Source: Levilactobacillus brevis
Lineage (GTDB): Bacteria > Bacillota > Bacilli > Lactobacillales > Lactobacillaceae
NCBI GenBank assembly: GCA_003666485.1
Contig: CP032931.1
Coordinates: forward strand, 496,001-560,000
Direction of reading: 5' to 3'
DNA length: 64,000 nt
Positions 33,379-42,092 of this stretch are shown one piece after another. The notes below the pieces were generated by a model. It was not told the DNA's origin. It was given only the letters and a program-made list of their open reading frames with translations, and searched no databases. Position 1 is the stretch's first letter. The number at the start of each line of letters is the position of its first letter. The position numbers and the translations under genes were made by a program.

Positions 33379-34350
33379 ATGACAAATAGAATTTGTGATA
33401 TTTTAGGTATCGAAAAGCCCATTATCCAAGGCCCTTTACTGTGGTTAACGGACGCCAAGCTGGTCGCCGCCGTCAGTAATGCTGGTGGCCTGGGGATGCT
33501 AGGTTTTAACGCTGGTCAGACGGAACCGACGAAGTCAGTCACGGAAACCATGGACCGGATGCGCCGCGAGATTCGCAAGACCAAGGCGTTGACGACCAAA
33601 CCATTTGGCCTCAACTTTGGGCCTACCGAGGATTGGCGCAACGATGCCTTCACCGAACCAACGCTACAATTGCTCATCGACGAGCACATCCCCGTCGTCA
33701 GCTACGTCGGGCCGGTGATTCCCGAACTATTTACTAAGCTACATGAAAATGACATTAAGATTGTTTACCGCTACATCACCCCCACCATTGAAAACGCACG
33801 TGAGGCGGAGGCTAATGGTGCCGATATCATTGTCGCTACTGGTTTTGACGAGGGTGGTACGGTCCCCGAACGGACGATTGGGACGCTGTCGATTGTGCCA
33901 ATGATTGCCGATGCCGTGGACGTCCCCGTCATGGCAGCCGGGGGAATCACCGACGCGCGGACGGCCAAGGCGGTGATGGATTTAGGCGCCGAGGGTGTGT
34001 ACTGTGGGACTGCCTTTCTGGCCAGCGAAGAATCACGGCTAGCCGACAACATCAAACGGGCCATGCTCACAGCCAACGCCGAGGACCTCTTGATGTACCG
34101 GACGTTGCCTGCTTTCTACCGGTCCTTGCCGGGTGAAGTGCCCAATCATCTAGTCGAACTCGACCAACAGGGAGCCACTAAGGAAGCCATTTTCACGGCA
34201 GGTAACCGGTATGACGGGATGCGCCAGGGGATGCTGTTTGGCGACCTCAGCAAGGGTTTTGCCTCATTCGGCTTGGGTATCTCCAACATTCACGCCATCG
34301 AGCCAGTCCAAACGATTGTGGACCGCTTGGCTGAAGGTGTTGTCGTTTAA
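33379..34350 (+). CDS. nitronate monooxygenase-like FMN enzyme
   Basis: The 323-residue protein is a TIM-barrel flavoenzyme of the nitronate monooxygenase/FabK superfamily. It shows KPIIQGPLLWLTDAKLVAAVSNAGGLG at the start, then GADIIVATGFDEGGT, the FMN-phosphate loop PVMAAGGITDARTAKAVMDLGAEGV and CGTAFLASEES. These enzymes oxidise alkyl nitronates with O2; a FabK-type enoyl-ACP reductase role is less likely without fatty-acid neighbours. AGGAGG precedes the ATG. Confidence 0.85.
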   Translation: MTNRICDILGIEKPIIQGPLLWLTDAKLVAAVSNAGGLGMLGFNAGQTEPTKSVTETMDRMRREIRKTKALTTKPFGLNFGPTEDWRNDAFTEPTLQLLIDEHIPVVSYVGPVIPELFTKLHENDIKIVYRYITPTIENAREAEANGADIIVATGFDEGGTVPERTIGTLSIVPMIADAVDVPVMAAGGITDARTAKAVMDLGAEGVYCGTAFLASEESRLADNIKRAMLTANAEDLLMYRTLPAFYRSLPGEVPNHLVELDQQGATKEAIFTAGNRYDGMRQGMLFGDLSKGFASFGLGISNIHAIEPVQTIVDRLAEGVVV

Positions 34351-34375
34351 AATTTGAAATGATTTGTCACAAAGA

Positions 34376-34408
34376 AAAACGCCTACCGCAATTTGGTAGA
34401 CGTTTTTT
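34376..34408. terminator. terminator between convergent genes
   Basis: AAAACG-CTACC pairs with GGTAG-CGTTTT around one mismatch, followed by T's. Confidence 0.7.
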
Positions 34409-34413
34409 GTGAA

Positions 34414-34851
34414 TTAAAAATCTTTCGGTAAGTTGGTGCGCTGCTGTTCCTTGGTGCGAACCAAAGGCGCCTCGTCCTGCCAGTAGGTCAGCCACTCACC
34501 ACTGGTGGTCAAGCTTTCGAGTTCCAGTTGTTCGGGCACTAACAAGTCCTGTTCCAACCGGTTCTTGAAGGTCGAGATGAGCTGTTGAATGACGCCAAGA
34601 TTTTCCGCCAAGTCGGGGCCGCCTAAGCTGTTTAGCTGCATGGCGAATTGCGTACGAACGGCCGCTTCAATGTCGCGGAGCTTGCGTTCATTAGCCCGGG
34701 CCAGCTTGGGTTGGTTGTGCACGTCAAACGCGACGGCCGGGGTCACGCCGACAAATTGGGCGTTGATCTTGGGGGTGTCGATGCCGTAAGGGGAGGCGTC
34801 GCCGTTGCCGAAGACGTCGAATTCCTGTAGGATGGTGAGAACTTCTGCCAT
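34414..34851 (-). CDS. conserved-looking hypothetical protein
   Basis: The 145-residue protein is soluble, acidic and mostly helical after residue 50. It has no signal peptide, no membrane segment and no motif I recognise; a proline-poor N-terminal part (FDVFGNGDASPYGIDTPKINAQFVGVTP) precedes a helical region ending in EQQRTNLPKDF. AAGGAGC precedes the ATG and a terminator follows, so it looks like a real single gene. Confidence 0.6.
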   Translation of the reverse strand: MAEVLTILQEFDVFGNGDASPYGIDTPKINAQFVGVTPAVAFDVHNQPKLARANERKLRDIEAAVRTQFAMQLNSLGGPDLAENLGVIQQLISTFKNRLEQDLLVPEQLELESLTTSGEWLTYWQDEAPLVRTKEQQRTNLPKDF

Positions 34852-34992
34852 GATTTAAATTGCTCCTTCGTTTTTGCGTATTGGCCCTAGTTTACGGCAT
34901 AGAAAAACCCACGTCAAACGGTACTGCGTAATAGATCTGACTGCATTCAGGGATTAACTCAAAATGGAAAAGCAAAAGGGTTAGGATGTAAA

Positions 34993-35211
34993 TTACTCAA
35001 CCTCACGCCAATAAACGTCAGACCATTCTTCAGCCATGTTTTTTGAGCCGGGGGCTTGTGTGTATGGATTTTTCATTTTAGGGACTAAAGTGAAAGACTT
35101 TCCGTCTGCAGAAGGGATTAGTAACCAGTGTTGACCTTTTTTAAAGCAATTATCTTTCGGTAAACTCAGTGCTAAGGAACCACCGTGGCCTATGGTTTTT
35201 ACTTTCATCAT
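34993..35211 (-). CDS. MazE/AbrB-type antitoxin-like protein, no toxin partner
   Basis: The 72-residue protein begins with a swapped-hairpin AbrB-like DNA-binding fold (MKVKTIGHGGSLALSLPKD then GQHWLLIPSADGKSFTLVPK), as in MazE/PemI antitoxins. A C-terminal tail with acidic and aromatic residues (MAEEWSDVYWREVE) looks like a toxin-binding segment. No MazF/PemK gene follows (34852-34992 is empty) or precedes it. AAGGTGG precedes the start. Confidence 0.7.
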   Translation of the reverse strand: MMKVKTIGHGGSLALSLPKDNCFKKGQHWLLIPSADGKSFTLVPKMKNPYTQAPGSKNMAEEWSDVYWREVE

Positions 35212-35329
35212 GGTAAGCCACCTTTTTTAACATAGTGTAACACCCATTAAACCAATTTATGTGCCTATTGACTGGGAAGCAGTTTACGATACTTGCTGTG
35301 CTACCACAATTATGGAATTTAAACTACAA

Positions 35330-35372
35330 AAATCCCGCCCCTAACCAACAAACGTGATTAAGAGTGGGATAG
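35330..35372 (-). terminator. possible terminator downstream of rpsN
   Basis: On the minus strand ATCCCACTCTTAA and TTAGGGGCGGGAT form an imperfect stem followed by TTTTTG. It is about 110 bases after the rpsN stop. Confidence 0.45.
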
Positions 35373-35483
35373 ATAACTGATGTTTTTAAAACGTAGTAAT
35401 CGCGCTGTGGCTCGATTCAGTAACTAGCCTGTGCCAACGCGTTTTTCGTGAGCGATGGGCAGTCAGAACTACGGATAATGAAA

Positions 35484-35753
35484 TTACCAGCTAGCCTTAC
35501 GCACGCCAGGAATCTGGCCTTTATGAGCCAGCTCACGGAAGTTCAGCCGTGAAAGCCCGAACTGGCGCATGTAGGCGTGGGGCCGACCATCCAAATGATC
35601 CCGGTGGTGCATCCGAGTGGGAGACGCGTCACGAGGTAACAGGGCCAAGGCCGCGTAGTCGCCGGCAGCCTTCAGTTCTGCTCGTCGTTCCGCGTAACGC
35701 TCAACGGTCGCTTCGATTCGTTTTGCTTTTGCAATCTTTGACTTCTTTGCCAT
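35484..35753 (-). CDS. rpsN: 30S ribosomal protein S14, zinc-independent (C-minus) form
   Basis: The 89-residue protein is S14: [43 protein letters not shown] is typical. It has no Cys, so it lacks the zinc ribbon of the short C-plus S14 that normally sits in the main ribosomal operon. Such paralogues replace the zinc form when zinc is scarce. It lies alone, outside any ribosomal cluster, and a Zur-box-like palindrome precedes it. AAAGGAG lies 12 bases before the ATG. Confidence 0.93.
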   Translation of the reverse strand: MAKKSKIAKAKRIEATVERYAERRAELKAAGDYAALALLPRDASPTRMHHRDHLDGRPHAYMRQFGLSRLNFRELAHKGQIPGVRKASW

Positions 35754-35779
35754 GAATCAGTGATACTCCTTTATATTTA

Positions 35780-35802
35780 GAATAGTAATAATTACGTTTT
35801 AC
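35780..35802 (-). promoter_or_regulatory. Zur-box-like palindrome upstream of rpsN
   Basis: GTAATAATTAC (35785-35795) is a perfect odd palindrome, flanked as GAATA and GTTTTA. It matches the remembered Firmicutes Zur consensus (AAATCGTAATNATTACGATTT) at nearly all positions. It lies 27 bases before the rpsN start. The regulator itself is not in this window. Confidence 0.7.
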
Positions 35803-35861
35803 TAATCTATCATAGGGTCAAGTTGCCTGTCAACGAAAACGACCTGAGAAGGCGTAGAAAA

Positions 35862-35916
35862 TAGCCACCGCCAATTCCGATTGAGTTTTAGGGAGTTGAC
35901 GGTGGCTATTAGACTA
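35862..35916 (-). terminator. hairpin, probable minus-strand terminator of the galM transcript
   Basis: AATAGCCACCG pairs perfectly with CGGTGGCTATT over a long partly paired loop; on the minus strand it is followed by TTTTC. It would place repeat copy F in the galM 3' untranslated region. Confidence 0.55.
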
Positions 35917-36033
35917 ATGATTAGGATTAAGTTTGGTCAGTAGGTACGCATTCGAATTCGGCTACCAGACCAGTCGCAGTTGAGAGCACGACCTGATGGA
36001 CTAAGCCAATCCGCCAATCGACCACGAATCGTA

Positions 36034-36221
36034 GCCGAGAGTGGCGGCAAATATGGGCTCAGCCGTGGGAGTTCCCTTAGCGGCGTGGTTCATGGCGCTT
36101 AGGGAACTGGCGTCTTTGAGACGCGATTTTCGGCTCAAAGCGAGGACGAGACCGTTCTTTGGCTCGACCGGTCCACCCACCGCGTTCCAGCCCATATTTG
36201 CCGCCGCGGCAGGCGGCCAGC
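36034..36221 (+). repeat. dispersed intergenic repeat, full copy F
   Basis: Outer arms 36043-36059 (GGCGGCAAATATGGGCT) and 36189-36205 are perfectly complementary over 17 bases. Inside are GTTCCCT/AGGGAAC (36071-36077 with 36101-36107) and CTTTGAG/CTCAAAG hairpins. It begins with GCCGAGAGTG and ends with GGCAGGCGGCCAGC. It lies between galM and rpsN. Confidence 0.9.
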
Positions 36222-36235
36222 TAAATACCACTTTA

Positions 36236-37267
36236 TTAGTAAGTCAGATCATAAGTGATTTCGTATTGCTTGGTCTCGCCGGGGGCCAGCTTGACGTCGC
36301 CGAATTCAGGGAAGTTCTGGGAGTCCGGTAAGGTTTGGGCTTCCAGAGCGACCCCCATGTAAGGTTGGCCGGCACCGGTCGCTAATTTCATATTCGACGT
36401 GAAGGAGTTGGCGGTGAAGACGACCAAGGCGTTGCGCTTGGACTTGATGGTCACTGCGCGGCCAGATTGTGGGTCGGACAGCTTGGCAATCGTGTCGTCG
36501 GCACCGGGGGTCACGTGGTAGACGTCATCGAAGCCCTTTTCGGGGATGTCTTGTAAACCACGGATGGCCTTGCCTAGGTTTTGCCCGTCAGCGAAGTCAT
36601 AAGGCGTACCGGCATTGGCGACCATTTGACCCGTCGGCAATTTTTCGCTGTCTAAGTCCAAATGTTCTTGGCTGTTGATCTGCAGCGTTTGCCCGGCAAT
36701 CAGTTGGTCGTCGCCGACGTTGAAGTAGACGTGCAGCGTTGGGTTAAACAGCGTCAACGCGGTACTGTTCCCTTCGAAGGTCAGGGTGATGCGGTCGTGA
36801 TTGTCGAGCGTGTAAATCATTCTGGCAGTCAGGTCGCCAGGGAAGGAGTCATCCGCGCCCTTGAAGGTGTGAGTCAAGATGATCCGCGCCTTGTTAGGGT
36901 CAGTCGTGTCCAGGTCGCCCGCCCAGTTGACCGTGTTGAACCCATGCGGGCCACCATGCAGGGTGTTTTGGCCTTCGTTAGGATCAACGTGGATCGTTTG
37001 CCCGTCGAGATCAAACGTCCCCCGGGTGATGCGACCGGCAGTTCGGCCAATTCCCATGCAAACGTAGAACGGATTATCTAAATAATCGGCCATCTTGTGG
37101 TAAGATAGCACCAGATTCTTATCACCCTTGTCTGTCGGTACCGTTAACTGATGTAAAGTGGCACCCCAGCTCAAGATAGCAAGCTTCACACCATGATCAT
37201 TTTCGATTGTATATTCTGTGACGGCTTCGTTTTGGTAAGTATCCCAATGTTTCGTAGCAGTTTGCAT
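36236..37267 (-). CDS. galM: aldose 1-epimerase (mutarotase)
   Basis: The 343-residue protein is a GalM beta-sandwich enzyme that interconverts alpha and beta anomers of glucose, galactose or maltose. Motifs: KLAILSWGATLHQLTVP, GIGRTAGRITRG, NTLHGGPHGFN (catalytic His), LTLFNPTLHVYFNVG (second His) and a late YMGVALEAQTLPDSQNFP containing the catalytic Glu. GAGGA precedes the ATG. It probably serves the maltose phosphorylase pathway a few kilobases away. Confidence 0.93.
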   Translation of the reverse strand: MQTATKHWDTYQNEAVTEYTIENDHGVKLAILSWGATLHQLTVPTDKGDKNLVLSYHKMADYLDNPFYVCMGIGRTAGRITRGTFDLDGQTIHVDPNEGQNTLHGGPHGFNTVNWAGDLDTTDPNKARIILTHTFKGADDSFPGDLTARMIYTLDNHDRITLTFEGNSTALTLFNPTLHVYFNVGDDQLIAGQTLQINSQEHLDLDSEKLPTGQMVANAGTPYDFADGQNLGKAIRGLQDIPEKGFDDVYHVTPGADDTIAKLSDPQSGRAVTIKSKRNALVVFTANSFTSNMKLATGAGQPYMGVALEAQTLPDSQNFPEFGDVKLAPGETKQYEITYDLTY

Positions 37268-37291
37268 AGCAAGTCCTCGATTCTAATTTTC

Positions 37292-37344
37292 TGAAGCGGT
37301 TTCATTTTAACCCTATCATATATTTTTATCCGGATAATTGTCAA
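37292..37344 (-). promoter_or_regulatory. galM promoter with downstream cre/LacI-type operator
   Basis: On the minus strand -35 TTGACA (37339-37344) and -10 TATGAT (37315-37320) are 18 bases apart. Between -10 and the start, TGAAACCGCTTCA (37292-37304) is a LacI/CcpA-type dyad with a good left half. Its position downstream of -10 suggests roadblock repression. Confidence 0.65.
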
Positions 37345-37548
37345 ATGCATTTTGGGGGTAAAGACATTTTGAGATGGTAGGGAAAAGTAATGATGACTGC
37401 GAGGAGGCGACTTAATTACCGAAATTAATTTATGCGGATGAATTTTTGAACAATTGGTTAACATAAAGGATTGTTTTTCTGCACGAATTTTCACTTGTAC
37501 GCAATGAAAAGAACTGGCATAATAGATAAGTTCAAGGAGGGTTGCGGT

Positions 37549-38379
37549 ATGGCTAGTAAATTACATGCGCTACCAATCGTTTTAGGGGCTGGTTGGTTCG
37601 GCCTTCACTGGGCTAGCCGCCAGGGAACACCGGCTGAACCGTTGGCTCGGCGGCGTTCGGCCTGGCCGTACAGCGTGACACCAACTCTCTTTGTTCCCGG
37701 CTGGGGCGGCAACGCGTGGACCTATAATGGTCTGCTACGGTGGCTGGCTCGGCAGGGATTGGGACACAAGGTCATGACCGTTCGGGTCGATCGCCATGGT
37801 GGGTTGCATTTTTCGGGACATTGGGAAAATACAGCTAGCAATCCCCTGATCCAAGTGCTGTTTGACCACACCTTTACGGCGGACTATCAGCAGCAGATCA
37901 CCTGGATTACAGCGATTCTGCGGACGCTAAAAAGCCGCTACCAAGTCACGACCTATAATCTGGTCGCGCATTCTTGGGGCGGCAGTGCAGCGGTGAGTAG
38001 CTTGTTGTTACACGGTTCGGAAGCGACCATGCCGCAATTGAACCGGATGGTCTTACTGGGGGCACCCGTCGATGAGCATGATCGGACGCAACCAGTTGAT
38101 GCAGCCTTTGAGCGGCTTAGAGCCACGCGAGGACAGCTAGGTGAATTGGGTCCAGGAACGATCCACAACGTCTACGGGACGCTTTCAGGCCGTTTAACGG
38201 ATGGTTCCGTCCCGGTCTACCAGATTACGGCGCTCCGATCGGTCGTTGCCGACAGCCCACTGACCTATCAGGAACACCACGTTCCCGGTGTTGGTCACGG
38301 CCGGCTACACGCTTCGCCCACAATGTGGCGGTTGATTGCGCGGTTGTTATGGGCAACAGATCGACCAGCGACTAAGTGA
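37549..38379 (+). CDS. DUF915 alpha/beta hydrolase
   Basis: The protein (276 residues) is an alpha/beta hydrolase of the DUF915 group: TPTLFVPGWGGNAWTYNGLL (oxyanion region), the nucleophile elbow AHSWGGS, an Asp-containing GTLSGRLTDGSVPV, and the catalytic His in HHVPGVGHGRL. A short hydrophobic N-terminus (LPIVLGAGWFGLHWA) may be a membrane anchor. ATG at 37549 is eight bases after AAGGAGG. It is a distant paralogue of the hydrolase at 11.7 kb. Substrate unknown. Confidence 0.8.
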   Translation: MASKLHALPIVLGAGWFGLHWASRQGTPAEPLARRRSAWPYSVTPTLFVPGWGGNAWTYNGLLRWLARQGLGHKVMTVRVDRHGGLHFSGHWENTASNPLIQVLFDHTFTADYQQQITWITAILRTLKSRYQVTTYNLVAHSWGGSAAVSSLLLHGSEATMPQLNRMVLLGAPVDEHDRTQPVDAAFERLRATRGQLGELGPGTIHNVYGTLSGRLTDGSVPVYQITALRSVVADSPLTYQEHHVPGVGHGRLHASPTMWRLIARLLWATDRPATK

Positions 38380-38406
38380 ATCAAGCTGCGAATGGTTTAG
38401 TTGCTT

Positions 38407-39225
38407 TTAAACTTCACCGGCTAAAATGGCATCAATGACGTTGAGGACCCCGTCGTGATTATTATCCGTTGGGGTCACCAGGTCGGCGACGGCCTTGACG
38501 CTGGCGGTCCCGTTTTGCATGGCAACGCCGAGACCCACGTGGGCCAGCATGTCGCGGTCGTTATCGTTGTCCCCAAAGGCGGCGATTTCATCAGGCGTGA
38601 TATCCCAGCTCTGCGCGAGTTCAGTCAGGCCAATTGCCTTATTCATGTGGGCAGCCACGATGTCGATGCTCCCAAAGCCACTGGCCATCGCATTGATCTG
38701 CCCAGGAAAACGGGCGTTGAGTTGGGCGGCTAGGGTGCGAATGGTTTCGTTGGGCCACTCACCGTTGATTTTGTAAATGGTGTCGTCGACCTGGGTGAGG
38801 TCATCGACCCGAACGATGTTGTTGAAGAAGTAGGACTGTGCGGCGGCATCGCTGGGCTGGTCATCTTTGGGGATGTACGTCCCGTGGGCACCGGACAGGC
38901 GTAAGACCTGGGGCCGGAGCTGCGGGTCAGCCAGAATGGCGGTGACCACGTCTCTGACCAGGGGGAGCGGTAAGGCGGTTTCCAAACGGGTCTGGCCGTG
39001 GTCCACGATTTGGGCACCGTTTTCGGCGACGAATGTTTGGACACGCGGGGTCGGGGCAAAGACCTGTTCCAGGTGGCCGAGGTGGTTACCGCTGGCCACG
39101 ACGAAGCGAATGCCAGCCGCGGTCAGGCGGGTCAATTGTTGGTCGAAACGGTCATGATTGTATTGTCGTTGTTGATTCAAGAACGTCCCATCGACGTCAG
39201 TTGCAATCAGTTTAATCTGTGTCAT
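38407..39225 (-). CDS. Cof-type HAD hydrolase
   Basis: The 272-residue protein is a HAD phosphatase of the Cof/YidA type with a C2 cap. Motif I is IATDVDGTFLN (nucleophile and acid Asp), motif II VVASGN, motif III Lys lies near the cap end, and motif IV is FGDNDNDRDML. It would dephosphorylate a small sugar phosphate or similar; substrate unknown. AAGGAG precedes the ATG. Convergent with the DUF915 gene. Confidence 0.9.
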   Translation of the reverse strand: MTQIKLIATDVDGTFLNQQRQYNHDRFDQQLTRLTAAGIRFVVASGNHLGHLEQVFAPTPRVQTFVAENGAQIVDHGQTRLETALPLPLVRDVVTAILADPQLRPQVLRLSGAHGTYIPKDDQPSDAAAQSYFFNNIVRVDDLTQVDDTIYKINGEWPNETIRTLAAQLNARFPGQINAMASGFGSIDIVAAHMNKAIGLTELAQSWDITPDEIAAFGDNDNDRDMLAHVGLGVAMQNGTASVKAVADLVTPTDNNHDGVLNVIDAILAGEV

Positions 39226-39471
39226 CGTATTCTCCTTGATGTTTTAAGAATTTCTAATTTTAATGATAAAGGCTTCAAGTAGGGAATTCAATGGTGTAGG
39301 TTAACTGAAGAGTAGAAAAAGGGTTCGAATTACTAGTGTTTTTAACCAATATGCTATAAACTATTAATGAATCAGTAACATAAAGACTGAAAATAAGGGC
39401 TATAATAAATGGTTAGCGGGTCAGATGAACAGTGGCCCACTAATTGCAATGCAGAAAGGAAGAAAGATTAA

Positions 39472-39855
39472 ATGACGCAAACGAACGATTTAAACCAATC
39501 CTTGGAATGGTTCTCTCAACTCCAAAAGATCATGCGGCCAGTAACCACAATCAAGACGGAGGAAATTACGATCTCGTTGGAACAATTTAACCTGTTACAC
39601 GCCATCACGGACCAAAAAGACGAATTTACCCCAACGAAATTCGCCGGCCAAATCGGCGTTTCCAAGTCCATGATCTCCGGTCAGATCTCACGGCTACTGC
39701 GGGCTGGTTTAATCGAAAGTATCGCTTCTCAAGTCGACCGTCGGCAACACAACTTGAAGTTAACGCCAGATGGTGTCAAGGTTTATACGCAAGTTCGTGG
39801 CCAAGTCGTTGAACGGCTGGCTGGTTTGCACGATGATATTGCCAAGTTAATGTAA
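39472..39855 (+). CDS. MarR-family transcriptional regulator
   Basis: The 127-residue protein is a winged HTH of the MarR family: LEQFNLLHAI, TPTKFAGQIGVSKSMISGQISRLLRAGLI (recognition helix) and the wing SQVDRRQHNLKLTPDG. It lacks Cys. GGAAGAAAG precedes the ATG. The neighbour downstream is the secreted beta-helix gene, with its own -10 region, so control of that gene is possible but unproven. A weak AAGGC/GCCTT hairpin follows the stop. Confidence 0.88.
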   Translation: MTQTNDLNQSLEWFSQLQKIMRPVTTIKTEEITISLEQFNLLHAITDQKDEFTPTKFAGQIGVSKSMISGQISRLLRAGLIESIASQVDRRQHNLKLTPDGVKVYTQVRGQVVERLAGLHDDIAKLM

Positions 39856-40005
39856 GGCAATCGCCTTTCTCAATTTTTGAAAATAAGTCCCCTTTACGAC
39901 TGGAATCTTTCAATCGTGTGACAATTTGGTTAAGATGACCCAACGCTTTCATGTCTTGGCTATAATGGAACATGTGGAAAGAATTTTGGAACTGGAGGGG
40001 ATTTT

Positions 40006-41856
40006 TTGAATCTGAGGAAAAAACTGGGCCTGCTGGTAGTCGTTGCGACGGGGGCAACGCTGTTAGGCCTAAGTCCGGTAGGTGTGTTACCGGGACGGAC
40101 AAGTGGAACCACGGTTGCGCAAGCAGCTTCCACGATTAACGCAAAGCACCAGGGGATGGTCGGCGATGCTAAGACGACAAACAATGACGCCTTACAAGCC
40201 ATGATCGATAAATGGAGCGGGAGTGTCACGATTCACGTGCCCAAGGGGACTTACCTCTTTGACGCGGGTGCCATTAAGCTACATTCGAACATCACGTTTA
40301 AATTTGACAAGGGTGCCGTTTTCCGGATTACAGATGGGAATCGTGTAAACTTTGTTTATCCGAGTCCGGAAGCCGGTTACGACGGCGGTATCAGCAATGT
40401 GACCTGGAAGGGTGCCACGTTCCAAGGCGATAACACGTCGAAGGGCCAAAGCGTCTTCACCCAGAGTATCCACCACGCCACGAACGTTAATTTTGACAAG
40501 TGTGTCTTTGATAACGCCGAATCACCGACGGGCCACTACATCGATATCGATGGGAGCCACAATGTGAACATCACGAACTCAGTGTTTACTGGCTTCAACG
40601 GCTCACAAGACTTCAAGGAAGCTATTCAAGTGGACTACTCCAACAAGAAAGCGATGTCATACAAGAACAAGGGCGATCAATACGATAACTTACCAAGTTA
40701 TGACGTAACGGTCGATAACAACCAGTTCTTGCCAGTATCTAAGAAGTCCGGGCAAGTCTCATCTTACGCACCAAACCCTATCGGTGAACACGCTATCTAC
40801 GGCCATGGGAAGGCCGGCATCATTCACGATGTCCACTTCACCAACAACACGGTCGTTGATCCCAAACCATTGATGGATGACGGGGTCGCCACGATTCACT
40901 TCAAGGGTATCTCCAACCTGTGGATCACCGGGAACCAGTTCATCAACCAACACGTGTTGGGTTCTGGGAACTACATTTACCTGTTGAACTCCGAACCAGA
41001 TTACACGATGACGAACCTGAACATCACGGATAACACGTTTACCAACGTTAATCCGACTAAGCAATACGTCTTCTTGGACAGCAAGTCTAGTGATAACCCG
41101 ATGACCGATGTCACCATCACCGGCAACAAGGCCATCACCCAAAAGACCGGTGCCACCTTTGTTAAAGGGAACTTCCCGTTAACGGGAGACACCATCAACA
41201 TCAGTGATAACAAGATTACCAAGGGCGACGTCGTGAACACTAACGTCACGTCGCAACAGACCATCGCCAACACGACGGTCCACAAGCCATCGTCCAACTC
41301 GAGCTCCAGCAGCAAGCCGAAGCCTCAGAAGCTGAAGAAGCGTAAGCAAACGAACAAGAACGAAACTTACGTGGCGGGCTTGAATACACAACACGCACAA
41401 TTGGCGGACAACTTCGATACGTATTCCTTATACAACCATATTCGTGGTCATAAGAACTGGAATATCATGAAGTACAACTGGAAGAAGCAAAAGAAGATGC
41501 GGGTCTACATCGACATGCGGGCCACGGCCGATACTGGTAAATGGTACCGGATCCGCTTCAGCAAGAAGTCGACGACGAAGTACTGGATTCGGGCCAAGGC
41601 CTTGGTCTTTGATACCTTCACGAGTGAAGAATACAGTCGTGATTTGACCTTGATGAAGATTTACCCAGTCTACACGCGGCCATTCGATGACCCACTGTTG
41701 GCTAAGCAAAAAGGCACCACAGCCGACATCGCTGAACGGCGTGTCACCATTACGCACCGGGTCAAGCGGACGGATTCCAACGGCAAGGTTACGACTTATT
41801 ACCAAATGAGTAATGGGTTGTGGACCCGGGCATTGGCATTTGATTTAGATTCATAA
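40006..41856 (+). CDS. secreted right-handed beta-helix protein (pectate lyase-like)
   Basis: The 616-residue protein has a long signal peptide ending near AQA-AS. Residues about 45-410 begin like the pectate-lyase superfamily (KHQGMVGDAKTTNNDALQAMIDK, IHVPKGTYLFDAGAIKLHSN) and continue with parallel beta-helix coils of the DVTVDNNQF and NLNITDNTFTNV kind. A Ser/Lys-rich linker leads to a C-terminal beta domain of about 150 residues rich in Lys and Tyr, possibly a wall-binding SH3-like or S-layer-type module. TTG start lies five bases after GGAGGGG; TATAAT at 39961 is its likely -10. Glycan cleavage or binding is inferred. Confidence 0.8.
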   Translation: MNLRKKLGLLVVVATGATLLGLSPVGVLPGRTSGTTVAQAASTINAKHQGMVGDAKTTNNDALQAMIDKWSGSVTIHVPKGTYLFDAGAIKLHSNITFKFDKGAVFRITDGNRVNFVYPSPEAGYDGGISNVTWKGATFQGDNTSKGQSVFTQSIHHATNVNFDKCVFDNAESPTGHYIDIDGSHNVNITNSVFTGFNGSQDFKEAIQVDYSNKKAMSYKNKGDQYDNLPSYDVTVDNNQFLPVSKKSGQVSSYAPNPIGEHAIYGHGKAGIIHDVHFTNNTVVDPKPLMDDGVATIHFKGISNLWITGNQFINQHVLGSGNYIYLLNSEPDYTMTNLNITDNTFTNVNPTKQYVFLDSKSSDNPMTDVTITGNKAITQKTGATFVKGNFPLTGDTINISDNKITKGDVVNTNVTSQQTIANTTVHKPSSNSSSSSKPKPQKLKKRKQTNKNETYVAGLNTQHAQLADNFDTYSLYNHIRGHKNWNIMKYNWKKQKKMRVYIDMRATADTGKWYRIRFSKKSTTKYWIRAKALVFDTFTSEEYSRDLTLMKIYPVYTRPFDDPLLAKQKGTTADIAERRVTITHRVKRTDSNGKVTTYYQMSNGLWTRALAFDLDS

Positions 41857-41868
41857 TTGTGAATGAAA

Positions 41869-41910
41869 GGACGTAACCAACGTTTTGACGACGCTGGCTA
41901 CGTCTTTTTT
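41869..41910 (+). terminator. terminator after the beta-helix gene
   Basis: GGACGTA-CCA-CGT pairs with ACG-TGG-TACGTC around two mismatches, followed by TTTTTT. Confidence 0.8.
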
Positions 41911-42092
41911 GTGTTTACTCACGTGCAGAGTTACCCGCAACTCTGCTGGTCGGAAGAACTGTTATCGGCCAACCGGGTTTGCTATTCTTTGGGAGGGCGA
42001 TTGTGAAAACGGTTAATTAACTTGACCGTCAGCTATTGTCGCAAGTCAGTAAACACGGGGCTGGTGTATGACCAACCCGAGGAGGATTACAT

